From Polytrichum commune (lineage: Eukaryota > Streptophyta > Polytrichopsida > Polytrichales > Polytrichaceae), in assembly GCA_950295325.1 (NCBI GenBank), contig OX485807.1:29111666-29175665 (forward strand): a stretch of DNA of 64,000 nucleotides. Direction: 5' to 3'. The translations under genes and the position numbers were made by a program. Numbering within the stretch: the first letter of the stretch is position 1; the number at the start of each line of letters is the position of its first letter. Shown here one piece after another: positions 45,707-58,855 of this stretch. The notes beneath the pieces are model-generated. The model was not told the DNA's origin. It was given only the letters and a program-made list of their open reading frames with translations, and made no database searches.

Positions 45707-45782
45707 GTAATCGTTTTATTGGAACCGGTTATTGGTGCAGAACCGGTTCTGCACCGATAACCGGTTCCAATAAAACGATTAC
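45707..45782. repeat. Near-perfect 76-bp palindrome
   Basis: The arms 45707-45744 and 45745-45782 are complementary at every position but one pair (ATTGGTGC against GCACCGAT). The centre is GCAGAACCGGTTCTGC. It carries three AACCGGTT sites. Such a perfect arm match is either recent or maintained. Confidence 0.95.
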
Positions 45783-48700
45783 CTAATACATATTGCAATT
45801 CACGGTAAACACCACTATGTCCAATTTTATTGTAAGTTTACATAAAGATTTCACACTTGGAAGTTTGTGATATATGTCCATGTTTCAAACACATAGCATG
45901 TAAACTAATGGCGAGTTTACACTAGAGTCCAACTTTGAGGAGATTGTAATTCAAAACACCCTTAGTTCCCATTTTCATTCTTTGTACTTGGATCCTAGTG
46001 CAGATTCTTTGGGTCCATAAAATCTATCTTGACCAACATGGTCGCTCAATTTTGGAGATTGTACAGTATTGGACCTTAGTGTGACCCATCCTAAAGTACG
46101 TGTGTTGAATCATGCTTGGTGGGGGTGGGGCCTTGTGATAACTATATCATGACTAGGCCAAGGATTTGCAACAGCCACGTGAGTTAAATCTCACTAGACT
46201 AATTCAAGGTCTTTGATTCATCCCACATGGTCTCACTAGTATGTTGGGATGATGCAACTGTTGACTTTACAAAGGTGGAATTTTACCATACCCTTTAAAT
46301 GGTTGCCACAAATCCTAAGCCATCGGACCATGTCATTGTTATGATGAACAATGCAAGAAATGAATAATCACGCACAATAAACCCAAGTTATTGTGCCAAT
46401 ACATAATGCACTGACGCACAAATTAGACAAACTGTGAAACTTAAATATGACCAATATATGGGCAACACAAGAAGGAAATAATGATAATATTTGGAAGAGA
46501 TAAAATTACAACCATAACATATCACCTCTACCACCTCAACAAAATAGACGCATGGGTCCACATGGTCAATAGATGCACCAACCATACTATCAACAATGTA
46601 AGTATTGTATAATATTACTATCAAAACAAGGTCGATACACAAACTCCCACTATCCCATCACAACACCAAAAGGCCTCACAGTGTTAAATGCCAACACCTA
46701 CAAGGGCCAACTTCGAAACAACACCGTCCCAACAAGGCTCTTTATGCAAGTCAAATAAAAGATTAGTATCAAACCGTGATAAACAAACTTGTAAGTTTGT
46801 GGTCGATTCATGCCAAATAGCTTGGTCTAGGGACTAGTTCGTGTCCTTCGAAAATAATTTCAATGGCAAGTCAAATGTTAATTTGGATGAATAAGAGGTA
46901 CGTTCATACGCAATAAGTCCCTCTCACCCTTTTCCACTAAACGTTTGATTTAGTGTAGCCCACATTATTCATCGCTGACCCGTACAATTTGATCTACAGT
47001 CACTTCGTAACAGCTAGAGAACTATATGACATTTGATGCTACATGACAAGCTATGAAGATTGTTGTAATTAGCAAGGCACATCAATTTGAATGCCACACA
47101 AATCAAACGATGTTCGATTCTCCATGTCTAGATTGATCTTTGCACCATCTTGTTGTGCTTCCCAATGGCATGCTAAAAGAATACTTTCTTTTCCTGGTTG
47201 GGCTACACTTCCCACATTTGAGACTACTATCTTAAATGAAGAGACACTACAATTTCTAAGGTATTTGGACCTCATATGGTCACTCTTGTCAATTGGGCAT
47301 TTATATTTGAGTTGTTAAATGGCAAGACGTTATAGTTAGGAACAAACACAGGAGTGACACGTGTCACGATCAGATTGGACTATATACTAAAAATATTAAC
47401 ATTGTTTCATGTTCGACATCTAACACAATTTGGCAATGTCTATTTGATTGCTGGAAGGAGACAAAATTTCCCCATTTTTACCTCTTATAATTATTGCATG
47501 TCATTGATGATTATGAAACTCCGAATGATAATCTATGGGATTTGCAATTGCCAACTTGGGCAGGGTACTTGAATCAATTATCCGAATTAATTCAAATTGG
47601 TATGTGGAGATGGAAATATCCCATAACATGGAACAAGGCTTGCTGCTTGAAGATGGTGGGAAGATCAATCTAGATATGAAGAATTAAATATCATTTGGTT
47701 TGTGTGGCATTCAAATCGATATGCCATGCTAATTACAGCAGCCTTCATAACTTGTTATGTAGCACCAAGTGTCATATAGCTCTCTAATTGCTACAAAGTG
47801 ATTGTAGATCAACTTATATAGGTCAACGATGAACAATGTGGACTACACTAAATCAAATGTTTAGTGTAAGAGGACAAAAGGGAATTGTTGTGTGATTCAA
47901 GTTCGCATGCCCGTGGGCTCTCCAATTAAAGTGCAGTTTTTTTGTTTAATAAAATAGTTCATTTTAGGGTTCATTTATGCGTAGAGTGGCATCGTGTGGC
48001 TACTTGGAGACAAGAAGGTGTAAATTAGAGCACTTTGTTGCATTCAAACAATCACGTGTTGTGTACGAAACTACTAACTTTGAGGCGACACTTATTGGAT
48101 ATATGTAAGCGGCCCCAAAATGGTTACGAATTAGGACTTCGCTCCTTCTTCAATTGCCGGCATTTAGTTTTGTGAATGAATGTGGAGAAATGCATTAGAT
48201 CGTTGCAACTATACCAAGAGTGACATAATCGCTTTGAGATGTGCACCTATAATGACATCATTACTCATGTTACATGTACACATGATTAGTTGGCCAATTT
48301 ATGTGTGCTTTAAAGTCCAATTTAAACCCTCCCTAAACCCCATCACTACCTTGTTTATGGTAAAAACTATGGGCATACTTACACCGTGGCTTACTCTTTG
48401 TTGCACTATAGTGTGAGTCTTGCAACAAGCACCATCGCACATTAAAAATGATGTGGACCTTTATGCTCAAGAGGTGTTTTGCATATTCTCTCCGCACACC
48501 CATGCAGCTTTGATGGAAACTACATCATATTGCAAAATACCCAAACTTACAAAAACATTTATTCGATCAAATGAATCCAACATGTTTTTTCTTTTTCTTT
48601 AGGAAAGTGGCCTTTATTTTTGAAATGTTGAAGTTTTTTTTGAGATAAAACTTTCATATCTTAGATTCAAAACCACCCAATGAAGACAGGTCTAGATTGG

Positions 48701-49013
48701 ATCTCACTTTGCATGAAGTCTCTCAAAAACACACTACTAATCATATAATAGAATATTGTAACCTACAATGCATGCCTTTGATGTTATATAATGTGTGCCT
48801 CCACAATATTGGTAGTGTTGGTTCCCTCGTTTATAGTGTGGTTCACAATATTTACCATAAACGATATAGCTAACCACATAAGGGACGTGACCACATGAGG
48901 ATTAGCATAGAATGTTAAATTTGGGTTTATTTATTGGAAATACAATGTGGTTGGTGGTGCTACGGTCACACATTTGTGTCATTTGTTCCCTCATGTATTC
49001 CCTCCCAATGCCA
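45783..49013. other. Long intergenic stretch with element fragments
   Basis: No gene recognised. At about 45910 a GTTTACACTAGAGTCCAACT block recalls 32512. At about 46885-46940 there is an F13-like end (GATGAATAAGAGGTACGTTC). At about 47846-47872 ACTACACTAAATCAAATGTT followed by TAGTGTA resembles a bare F8 terminus. The rest is plain AT-rich DNA. Confidence 0.45.
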
Positions 49014-49435
49014 TTGGAGATTTTTGGGCATAATAGGTTAAGATCCTCATAACATTACTCAGTTGCTATGAGCCGTTCCATTAGATTAATATATTGGTGG
49101 CAGTGCTTCATCCAAATCTCACTTGTTTTGTAAGTTGAATCTACTAATGACAAGCATTTGTAAGGTATAATTCTAGCACCTTACACAACAGATTCCATGG
49201 CCCACCCAAACCAGTCACTCAATTGAACAATGTTTTGTTTGTGTTTCGAAGTCAACGTGTTACATTCTAATATCTTTTGGTTTTTCATTATTGATGTGAG
49301 GTATATTATGGTTATTCCTCTAAGTATGAATGGTAATCTTCTTGAAGTCTTAAACTTCAACCAGCTAATTCTCAAACTCCACCAAGTTAATATGTAAGTT
49401 AAACAACGTCCAATTCTCCATGTTCGTTGATTCTC
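49014..49435 (+). repeat. F2 repeat, split copy
   Basis: The 5' part at about 49014-49090 (GGAGATTTTTGGGCATAATA) and the 3' part at about 49263-49435 (ATCTTTTGGTTTTTCATTAT, GTCTTAAACTTCAACCAGC) are separated by about 170 bp of unrelated sequence. Confidence 0.6.
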
Positions 49436-50643
49436 TCACTTATGCCCCAAACACACCAATGTTCCCTTCCAGTTCCAAATGTGAAATTGTTGGATTATGT
49501 TGAGAAATGGATGTTGGCCCACCACTTATCACACTATTATACCTGGAGATGCCGACGGATGGTGCTAAAAGTGGCCAGTGTGAGCAACCCCCCAGCACAT
49601 GTGTACCTTGTAAGTAGCATCCAATCACTTCATGATGGAACCATTTATGATATCACAATGCCACCAAAATAAACAAACAAATACACTTAATCAACGGCTC
49701 AAGATACTACACTAATTATCCCAATTAGTGTGGGCTACTATTCGGAGTTACAAAGTGCAATAACATCGTCTGCATGAGTTCGATTTTTACTAACGAAAGC
49801 TCAATAAGTTGTTCAGACATTATGAAAACACAAATGACTTTGCTTGGTAAAATATCACATTCTAAGTAAATAATTATAACATTGCAAAACTTGGAATTGT
49901 AACATGCACAAATTGGGATAGTCAATGTCGGTTTGTGCCTTGACGATTCAAGCACTAAGCTTATCAATAGTCTTCCAAAACTTCATAACATCACTCGTTC
50001 ATACTATTGGCCTTTGGGGTACTTTGGGTTTCTTATTTACAACAAAAGATTTAGCACTTAAGCATCCAAGAGGCCTAGATTGAGCATGTCCATTCACTAA
50101 AATATGTATTTGAGTTACAAATTGTCATTTAAAGCTAATTTTGTCAAAAGGAATCTTATATGACAATAATGTATTCATTTGATACATTGTTTGATCGGTT
50201 AAATATCTCAATGTTTGAAGATCCCAATTAAAATACACATAAGTTTCTTTGGGTGCAAATGCATAGTTGCATTTTGATCGTCAATGTCAAGTTTTTTTTA
50301 AAAAGAAAAACTAAATTGTAATCATTTTCTCATTGACATAGGACATTGTATAAAAGAAGGTATCAAACCTATACACCTTTGAACCTTTGAACTATGGGAG
50401 GCTTGTATAAAATTGTGTATGTGGCCGTGTATCGATGTCCAATGTCCTCCAAGGGTTAATCCCTAAAGGCTAGACCAAAATCTCCACCAAGGAAATCGAA
50501 TGAGTTTGATAAAGGAATTCATGCCATCTCTAGAGTATAGAGAGAGAACATATTGTATAAACATGCAAAAATTGTATAGGGGTGACAACACCTCATGTAT
50601 ACGAGCTATTTTTATAGTGGAATGTGTATAACTTACACCTTAT
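49436..50643. other. Intergenic with a weak F8-like fragment
   Basis: ACTACACTAATTATCCCAAT at about 49709, followed by ATTCGGAGTTACAAAGTGCA, recalls the F8 left half, but no clear right end was found. No gene. Confidence 0.4.
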
Positions 50644-51348
50644 CATAGTTTCCATCACCAGTGCTAAATGCACGAGCTAATTATGGCCATGTCAGGCTTT
50701 GAAGAAAGTTGTTGCCTTGGGAACTGCGCATGGGTACTTTACATGTTGTAATTTTCAATGTTCCGATGTTTAGTTACATAGTATTAATATTTAAGTGTTA
50801 CAACATTACATCACACAAGTTTTTCATAACCAAGACAAGTGGACATGGTAGATCAATGTTCCTATTTTGTCCCCTCGAGGGTCTCAATAACAATGAACAA
50901 GTTGGGAGTGGGTTTTGATGTTCCCCACAATGTTTCCTTGAGGGGAACATCAAATTCCACTCCCACCTTGATTATGTAAAAGTGTGAAAACTTCCAATGA
51001 TAATCTTCTTAAGGAAATGTGGGTTCAATTTGCATAGTTGGAAGAAATTTTGGGAGAAAAAGGAAGCGAGTCTGAGTCATGCCACTTGCACTCGCGTTTC
51101 TCCAACATTAATATGTCATTTTCACACAAATGTTATAAGTATCCCAAATTTAATACACAATGAAGTCCCTTGAGATTCTTCTAAACTCTAAAACATCGAA
51201 ACAATAGAGCATTAGAACATTGAATGTGTGTAAAAATTGGTAAAATATGGACATTTACAAGCATGTGGTCCCCATAGTGATATGCTTTGCCATTTATGAC
51301 ATGGACATAATAAGCTCATGCATGCAAGACTAATGACATAAATTATGT
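50644..51348 (+). mobile_element. TIR element F6, copy 1 (about 705 bp)
   Basis: Left end CATAGTTTCCATCACCAGTG, then CTAAATGCACGAGC and TAATTATGGCCATGTCA. The right end is a diverged complement (TATGACATGGACATAATAAG, then CTCATGCATGCAAGACTAAT). An internal hairpin at about 50907-50985 pairs GGGAGTGGGTTTTGATGTTC with GAACATCAAATTCCACTCCC. Copy 2 lies reversed at 63268-63938. Confidence 0.75.
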
Positions 51349-54300
51349 TGCAGTAAGTTACATGGGTGCCGGTGAGGCAAAGCCATATAAAGCTTGCTCG
51401 TTAATATGAAGTTGTGGCTAGGACACTTTTGCTAGTTTCTACCTAGAGTTGAATATGTATCTCCTTGTGAATGTCGATCTCCAAAATATTGATGATCTTT
51501 TCCATAGAAGATTGACTTCAAGTCAATTAAGTTACATGCATTGCATATTTGACCTCAAGGTTGGCAACACCAACTTTTGCTCTAAGATCTCTATTGGACG
51601 AGAATCCAATCAAAATGATGCGTTAATGTCAATCTTTTACTTCTACCATATTCTCATGGCAAGTTCCTCCAATGTTCTTGATTTATTAGTTATAGTTGAT
51701 GGGCGGATTGAGTGCTATCAATTTGTACCACGAGCGGGGTGCATATGTTGAGAAGATATACATTTCTTAGAGTCTACAATGCAACAATGTTTAATGATAG
51801 TACCAACTGACGTAAATCAACACATAATTACGGTAGAAGTGTCCACTGTAGACATTGTGAGCACCATGGTCTCTTACTTAACCCATACACTTTACCTAAT
51901 GTTTTTATCTGGGTTAGCAATTATGTTATGAACACAATGACATGAAGATCACCATACAATTTTTAATTTGTATGGAAATGTTCAAAGTTACAAACCTCAT
52001 TTGACCCTTCCAGGTAATAGAGGTCCGCCCTCCAAAATGGACAGTGGTGATCGTTGACATTTTATGCCTTTCAAATCACGAACTTCGTCTTTACTCCATA
52101 GAATAACACAATCAACGTTGATGTAAAAGTACATAGTTGGCCACTTTACGAGAAAAGTAGGTGACGGAATCGGGGTCATTGAGAGAATTGCACGCTTTTG
52201 CCTTACCCAAACAATATATACGGTTAGTGTAAAATCTTGCTTCCGTGAAGATAATGTCTCCACCGACCCTAGGCGTCTCTATCTATGGTTATATGATGTG
52301 CAAACCAAGACACAATGTGTTTAAGATAAGTGGCCATAATTTACTTTCTTATCTTAACGAGCCATTGACATAAATTTGAGCATGCATTGTTAAGTGTAGA
52401 TCTAAGCGCACACACACACATATATGTGTGTGTGTGTGTTCAAAAGCAATTGGACTATTTGCTCAACAAACAACATGGATAGACGATCTTGTGTAGAAGA
52501 GCAACTTAGATTTTTGTTTTCATGTTTCAATTTGGACTTGCCAATCCTCTCATAGCAATCGCTTCTTTAGAATATAAAGCAAACTATTAAAAAAGAGTGG
52601 CCGTTTGAGGCCCGCTTACCTTAAGTTGTATAACCTTTTGGGAGGATTAACCGTCCGAGTTGGACTTGGATGCATAAAGCATCGTGTAGTGTATTTTTGA
52701 ACTTCCTTGTTCCCATACTACAAACCAATTGACTTGGCAAGGAAGAGGACCGTGTGGATATATTTTGAGCCCCTTTTCGTTGATCATCCTTACTTGCCTT
52801 TGGGCCTCAATTGCCAATGAGATGTGTTGCCCACGTGGCTTGAGGTTCTTGGGTTGTGGAGGCGCATCCTTTTCGGGGCCGATAACTATGCCTTGTGGGC
52901 CGCCAAAATAGTACCCCCCCCCAATATTGCAAAACGGTTAGTACACGTGGGTTTCTTAAATCACATGGCTCAAAAGCCATGGGCTAAATAGTGTGTGTGT
53001 GTACTTTGGTTCTTTCAAGACCGTTTTGAAGCTTCGGGCTCAAATTTGTGGAGCATATTGAATGGAAATGTGTGCCCGGTTCGTTTGGGCAATAGGGTAA
53101 TAATGTATGCAAATGTACAAGTGTACCCCCCCCCCAGGGGCGGTGGTCCTCCTTCTTCACCCTCCCCTTACATGGTTTTCCAAACGCCGCCTAAATTTCC
53201 ACTTTAGTTGGCCATACTAATAACTTAGTCTCCACAACCATGTGATGTTTCGCACATGTTGATCTCATTCTCTCTTTCTCTAACAAGCTTGACTCTTCCT
53301 TGAGTCTTCAACAAACACCCCCTCACGGTCCCTCAGACCCTAGGAAGTATGCCATGTCCCAAGTCTCCATGTAAGCTGCCCGTATCATAATACATTAAAA
53401 CTAAACTAAAATAAAATAAAATCACGAGTTATTATAAATCACGAGGATGGAAATATAAAGTTGATGGGTGTGAACCTCATCAATCACCTGATGCCAAAAA
53501 TTGTCACAAGGAGACTTTCCCTCAAAGATAAATAATTAAACCTTTAATACATACAAGGTTCGTCCATAGCCAACACCTAAATTTGATGACTTTTAGTCAA
53601 GTACGTCAATTTCTCATCCAATCCAAAGACATTCATTGAGCCTCACATACATTCTTTGTTCCTCCAAGTATCACAAACCCTACTTTGTTTAAAAGATTGA
53701 ACACTACGTATGTCTTACACCTACCTTATTTCATATCTAATAGTATACGGGTCATTTCATCCAAACTAGAGTAATTCCAAAACTTGTTGAAATCTTTGGT
53801 CTGTTGAATCAAACTTGCCCTATACATTTTTTTTCTTTTCTCACATGATTTAATAAAATTCCGACAACGACCTCCCCGTGTCCGATTCTCGTAACACTTG
53901 TCTCATGATCACACGTAAACTCAGACCATGTTAAAAACACCATAACAGTCCGCCCACACTTACCAACGCGGACCACCACTAAACAGTGAACACCAACACT
54001 AGTTACATCCAGTGACTCTCACTGGCTAAACTACCTATGAAAGTGGCCACTGCTGATGGGAACCACTTGCTGGTGGCATGCACCAGTGTGTGGGTGGGCT
54101 AAAAGTCACCCTAGTGCCACCGTTGGAGTCATCTTTCTTCCTTTCTTTCTAAGACACATGTGTGGCATTCAAGGAACGGCCTTCACACCCTTTCCGTTGA
54201 ATCTTTTCGGCATTGGAGACGGGTGCTACAGCTAGGCAATGAATCAAGTTTTTAAGAAGGGAGTCGACAAATGAACACTAAGTGAGGTAATAATTGGGAA

Positions 54301-54431
54301 AGGGAGAAATAATTGGTGTGAAGGGGATCATCATCTACTGCCAATATCCAAGCTGGCTGGCAACACCTACTTAGCACTCAAGGGACAATGATAGGCCAAG
54401 TGGCACAAGGGAAGATACAAACTCGGGAAGT
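51349..54431. other. Long intergenic stretch, no gene
   Basis: At about 52411-52441 an ACACAC run meets a GTGTGT run around ATAT, a palindromic microsatellite. G or C runs occur near 52914-52922 and 53126-53135. Around 53300-53360 there is a weak F5-like end. Nothing coding was recognised. Confidence 0.45.
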
Positions 54432-54931
54432 GAGGGCCACTTCACACACGAGCCAAGAGCCGTGACCATGAAATTGCGAGGGCCCAAAAGAAAAGTGTCC
54501 AAAGGCTGTCCCAACACACCTCCCAACATCATGTCGTGTGGTCGCGGATCCTCAAGTGTTGTGCGAAGCTGTATGTGACCGGGCCCTCAACCAAATGCTA
54601 TTTCCATGAGTCTCTATTCACGTGGGTCCTCACACATGGTAAAATAGAATAAACCAACGTTTGTGAGCGTTCGGAGTGCCACGGTCTCCTGGTTTTGTGT
54701 TCGGCCTACCTCCAAGAGGTGGTTTTTGAAAATAATCCAACTGACCATGAAACACGATCCATTCGACGCCATGTAGGAATCCATGTAGACTTTACCATCC
54801 ACCTCGCATTCACATACTCCGTTGGTCCCTCAGCACTCGTGTGAAGCGAACTTGGACCGGCTCCGCCTTTTCCACCAATGAGAGTGCTTGAAGTGTAATG
54901 GTCACGGTCACTTAGCCTCGTGTGTGAAGTG
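54432..54931 (+). mobile_element. TIR element F3, copy 3
   Basis: Left end GAGGGCCACTTCACACACGA, then GCCAAGAGCCGTGACC. The right end is GGTCACGGTCACTTAGCCTC followed by GTGTGTGAAGTG. The interior is collinear with copies 1 and 2. Confidence 0.8.
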
Positions 54932-56808
54932 ATTGCTATTGTGGGCACTTCCAATTCCATAAATTTTTTGACTGTTGGATTAGATTGGGAACCGTTGTCG
55001 GGTAGAGAGGGTTCCGCCTTGGGAAAGCACTGGGCTTCTGGCTGCAACTAGATTTTATCGGACCCGTCGAATCTTCTTGTCTTCAATCGAGTCTTATGGT
55101 CTTCTAGTCTTCAATTTCTTCAATTTCTTCTAATCTTCAACCTCTTTCCCGTCGACCTATCCTGTTGCGGCTCTATATGGGTAAAGGGTAAGGGTAGTGT
55201 GATAAGAAACCACGGGCTTCGGACGGGTAAAACAGGACGTCAGAACACGAGCTGACGTCCGAAAGATTGGCTCCTAAACTTTCAAACCCACGGTGACCAG
55301 CAATCGCACCTCACCAGTGGGAACGACAGAAAACAACCTTGTGGGTGATCAATCCCACTTCGTTGTCACAAACAACCTTGTGGGTCATTAATCCCACTTC
55401 GTTGTCACACAGGAAACAAATTACGATGCAGAAATGAAATGCAACTAGCCTCCAAAACCGGCTTGGAATCACACACACAAGAAAAAGACAACGTGCCACA
55501 AGCAACCACACATTCGAGTCTTGAAGCCTTCAATTCTTCAATCTGTCCGTCTTCTATGGTCGGTCGAAGTCTCAGCTCTTCTTTTAAGAACCAACAAACT
55601 TCCCTCCACTCAAACAAACACAAATCTTGATTGCTAACTTCCAAAACAACAAGTGAGATCTCTCATGAATCACAAATCCCTCGTATTTTATTTCATATTC
55701 TTCTCAAAACAACTCACACCGTGAGCTTCGAATCCACTTCTCTCTCTCAACAACTTCTCTCCCACAATAATCACATAACATCTTTCCTTCACCACCTCTC
55801 CCTATCCATGCGAGAGACAAAGTTCTCTCTTATCCTCATCACATGGCTTCTAATCACCCATTGGTCCAAAGTAACTCAAGATAACTAAAAGACAAAAATA
55901 AACTATGAGTAAATAAAAAGGTAATCTATTTCTATCATTTGGTAAAGGTAACTAAGAGTAACTATGAGTAAACATAAAGGTAAGCAACTTCTATCCACTT
56001 CTATCCTTAGGTAATGATAACTAAAATAAACTATGAGTAAATAAAAAAGTAATCTACTTCTATTCTTTATTATTTTTCTCCAAGACCAAGAATCACAATG
56101 CAATATTAAATACATACACATCTATATAGTGTACGTATTTACATCACGACACCGTCTCCTCCAATAAGCACAGTTTGTGTATCGCAAAGATGTCATTTTA
56201 AGTTTAAAACTCATAGTCGATATGCACAAGTTGTAAGAGATAAAAGTAAGATTCTCGGTCTCTTTACGTAACCGCACGGGCCCCACCATTTGTGTCAATT
56301 ATTGAACCTAAAATGGTTTCTATGGTCACGTTGCCTTAGACTAGATACTAAAACCACAATGGCATTTGATGCAAATGTTGTCCTCAATGACATGGTTTTG
56401 TCCCAAGCCCTTGGGTCCTATTGCACAACAAGAGTGTGTGATTTGGGGAATGTGCAAGATTGTGCTAGACCTCCATGGACCGATACACTCGCCGTTTGTT
56501 GCAACACCTCAATTGTCAAAGCTTTCTTTGGGGAACATTTCAACAAGAGGAAGGGTTGTGACAATGTAATGTGCATGTGTTGATGGCGAAAATTAGGCTT
56601 TGGGATGTCGTTTGCTCAACTTTTGAAGGTGTGGCATCGATGTTGCATTATGAGTATGTAGTCCAATCTCATTGTAAGATGTGTTATCTTGGTGTTCAAT
56701 CCTAACTGCAAACCTTGTCATGTAAAACTAAACTATATAGATGCCAAACAACCTTTTATTGCCCCTTGGTACCCTCGGGGGGGCGGGGGCAATGTGTTAA
56801 AAAGTTAA
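54932..56808. other. Intergenic with two short tandem repeats
   Basis: A 39-bp unit starting AACAACCTTGTGGGT occurs twice at 55332-55409. At about 55878-56065 a diverged unit with AACTATGAGTAAA and GGTAA-CTA-TTCTATC blocks occurs three times. At 56359-56583 a 74-codon cysteine-rich stretch is open, but there is no recognised domain or neighbour, so it is not called. Confidence 0.5.
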
Positions 56809-57080
56809 GGATATAGGTGCGAACAACCACTATTTTATAGGGGGATATTACTTTCAAATTTTTTTTTCGCATGCTATCATTATGTAATTTTCTACTTTGG
56901 GTTAATAGAAAAATGGCTTGCATTACTTATAATTCCAAATTACCTATTATTCCATACCCTATAGTACTTTAAAGATGTCCAGTGCCATTTTTGATACCCT
57001 ATATTACTCTTAAGTCCATTTATATTTTTTTGCCCCCATGTTTCTAAAATACCCTATCATTTGTTCGCACGTATATTGCT
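56809..57080. mobile_element. MITE F14 (about 272 bp)
   Basis: Left end GGATATAGGTGCGAACAACC; the right end is the complement of GCAATATACGTGCGAACAAA. ACTATTTTATAGGGGGATAT near the left is mirrored by AAAATACCCTATCATTTG near the right. Possible relative at 44531-45184. Confidence 0.65.
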
Positions 57081-57173
57081 ACTCCAACCAATGACTACCC
57101 CCCCCCCCAAGTTGGTACCCTCATTGATGGAAAAATGTTATTAATTGCCTTTCGCATCTTCATCTACCCCCAA

Positions 57174-57213
<40 letters not shown>

Positions 57214-58335
57214 AGATTATCTATCTTATAAAAACACATGGGTTCATGTCCCAGTAAATCTCATTTTTATTTGAAGGAGATTGGTGCTATGAAGTGCATA
57301 TGACATTTGTTGAAGGTCACTAAGACTTTGACAAAGAAATGTTTTTTTTCCTTGCTTATGGGTGCTACCTGTTGTAAGTTATAAGTACCATCTTATTGAT
57401 GTTTTCATTCCCATGTCATCCAAATTTGAGGGGGAAAAAATAACGATTTCCACTACTTGCCCCAACTTGAGAACTCCTTTGGACCTTCTCAGATTTTGTT
57501 AAAATGGATACATTTTTCTTCCCACATCTTCATAATGAAGGTTGTCGCCACATACAAGTGGTTGGAAAAATTTGCATAAGAGTGTACCTCTCACCCATCC
57601 AACATAAATACTTGACCTCCTATACGTTTGGGACTGATTCCTCTCAAATGACTTGCACTAAACGAATTCATAGTCTTTAAATATACACTAAATAAGGCGA
57701 AAAAAACCTAAAAAATATGGATTGCTTCTTATTCATGTTTCTCTGCATGGAATTTTTTTCTTCCCTTTGATTGTACCTAAACCATAAATATACTAAATTG
57801 GTTAATTGGTGGGGAACAAGTTGGCTACCTTAGGATTGCTCAATTTTGGGATTTATTTGGTCAAGGACCATAACATAAACCCACCATGGCTTAGCATAGG
57901 GTGTTAGTTCAACTTGGAGCATTGCAAATCTTGGTGCAAGTTTGAACATGAGCCTTGGGATTTGACTCCTCAAACCATTAGTTAGCATGCATTACACATC
58001 TTTGTAACTTAGCAATTTGGCATCCGAAACTTGGCCAATAATGTTCCCAATTATGCCTAGTAAGGAACGTAGGAATTATGCCTACCCTGCCACTTGATAA
58101 AACGGGACCGTGGTAAGGAAGAACAAGCTCCCATTCACACCAGTGCAAATCAAAAGTACCGATGTTGTTTTTATTCATATGCCTAGTAAGTTGAACTTTT
58201 GATGATTTCGAGCATAATAAGAAGGGCACGTTGGTTGGGCAGGTCCTATAAAATTTTCCAAACTGACCTTTAGATTCCATGAAGAGGTTCTTGGCCACGG
58301 GCCGTAAGTTATAGTCAAGCTAGGATGGTGAACAC
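57081..58335. other. Intergenic with a GT microsatellite
   Basis: A (GT)n tract of about 33 bp lies at 57178-57210. At about 57575-57670 there is an F13-like end (TGTACCTCTCACCCATCCAA). No gene. Confidence 0.45.
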
Positions 58336-58540
58336 TACACTAAATATCGTATTAAGTGTCACTTACTATTTGGAATTCCTCAATGCTAGATTTATTTATT
58401 ATATATATCTCAAATCGATTGTTTGGACGTTGTGGAACAACAACATTTATACTAGGTACAAAATGGCATTAATAGTTAAAAAAAAAGTAGCACTATGTAA
58501 TTTCAAATAGTAAGTGACACTGAATATCGTCTTTAGTGTA
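58336..58540. mobile_element. MITE F8, copy 2 (205 bp)
   Basis: Left end TACACTAAATATCGTATTAA, then GTGTCACTTACTATTTGGAA. The right end is TTTCAAATAGTAAGTGACAC, then TGAATATCGTCTTTAGTGTA. The termini match copy 1 closely while the middle differs, as in MITE families. Confidence 0.8.
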
Positions 58541-58599
58541 GCACTGCGACCAACAAAAGTTTAAGCTTGATGGTAAGTTAGGCTCAAAATATCTATATT

Positions 58600-58855
58600 A
58601 AGGGAGGGTTTATACATGGTCTCGAGTCCTAAGTTCCAATTATGACATGGATGCTTACATGAAACACTTTTTGGAGGTGAGGTTGGGGACTTATGTAGAG
58701 AGTCGTTTCTAGTTTTTTGGGGGAACACTTTATGCATAAAATAATGAAGATTTAACTTCAATAAATATAAACCATGTTTTGATGGTTTCTTGAGGCTCAG
58801 AAGTTGAGTGTTGCTAACATGAGTGCAACTTGGGACACCATGTGAACCAACTTTA
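58600..58855 (-). mobile_element. TIR element F5, copy 2 (inverted)
   Basis: Left end GGTTTATACATGGTCTCGAG then TCC; right end CAACTTGGGACACCATGTGA then ACC. The interior has ATGACATGGATGC and AAACCATGTTTTGATGGTTT followed by CTTGAGGCTC, the complement of copy 1 blocks. Confidence 0.65.

Noticed and set aside
56359-56583. 74-codon cysteine-rich frame
   Set aside because: It could suggest a small secreted peptide, but it shows no signal peptide, no known cysteine spacing and no supporting context.
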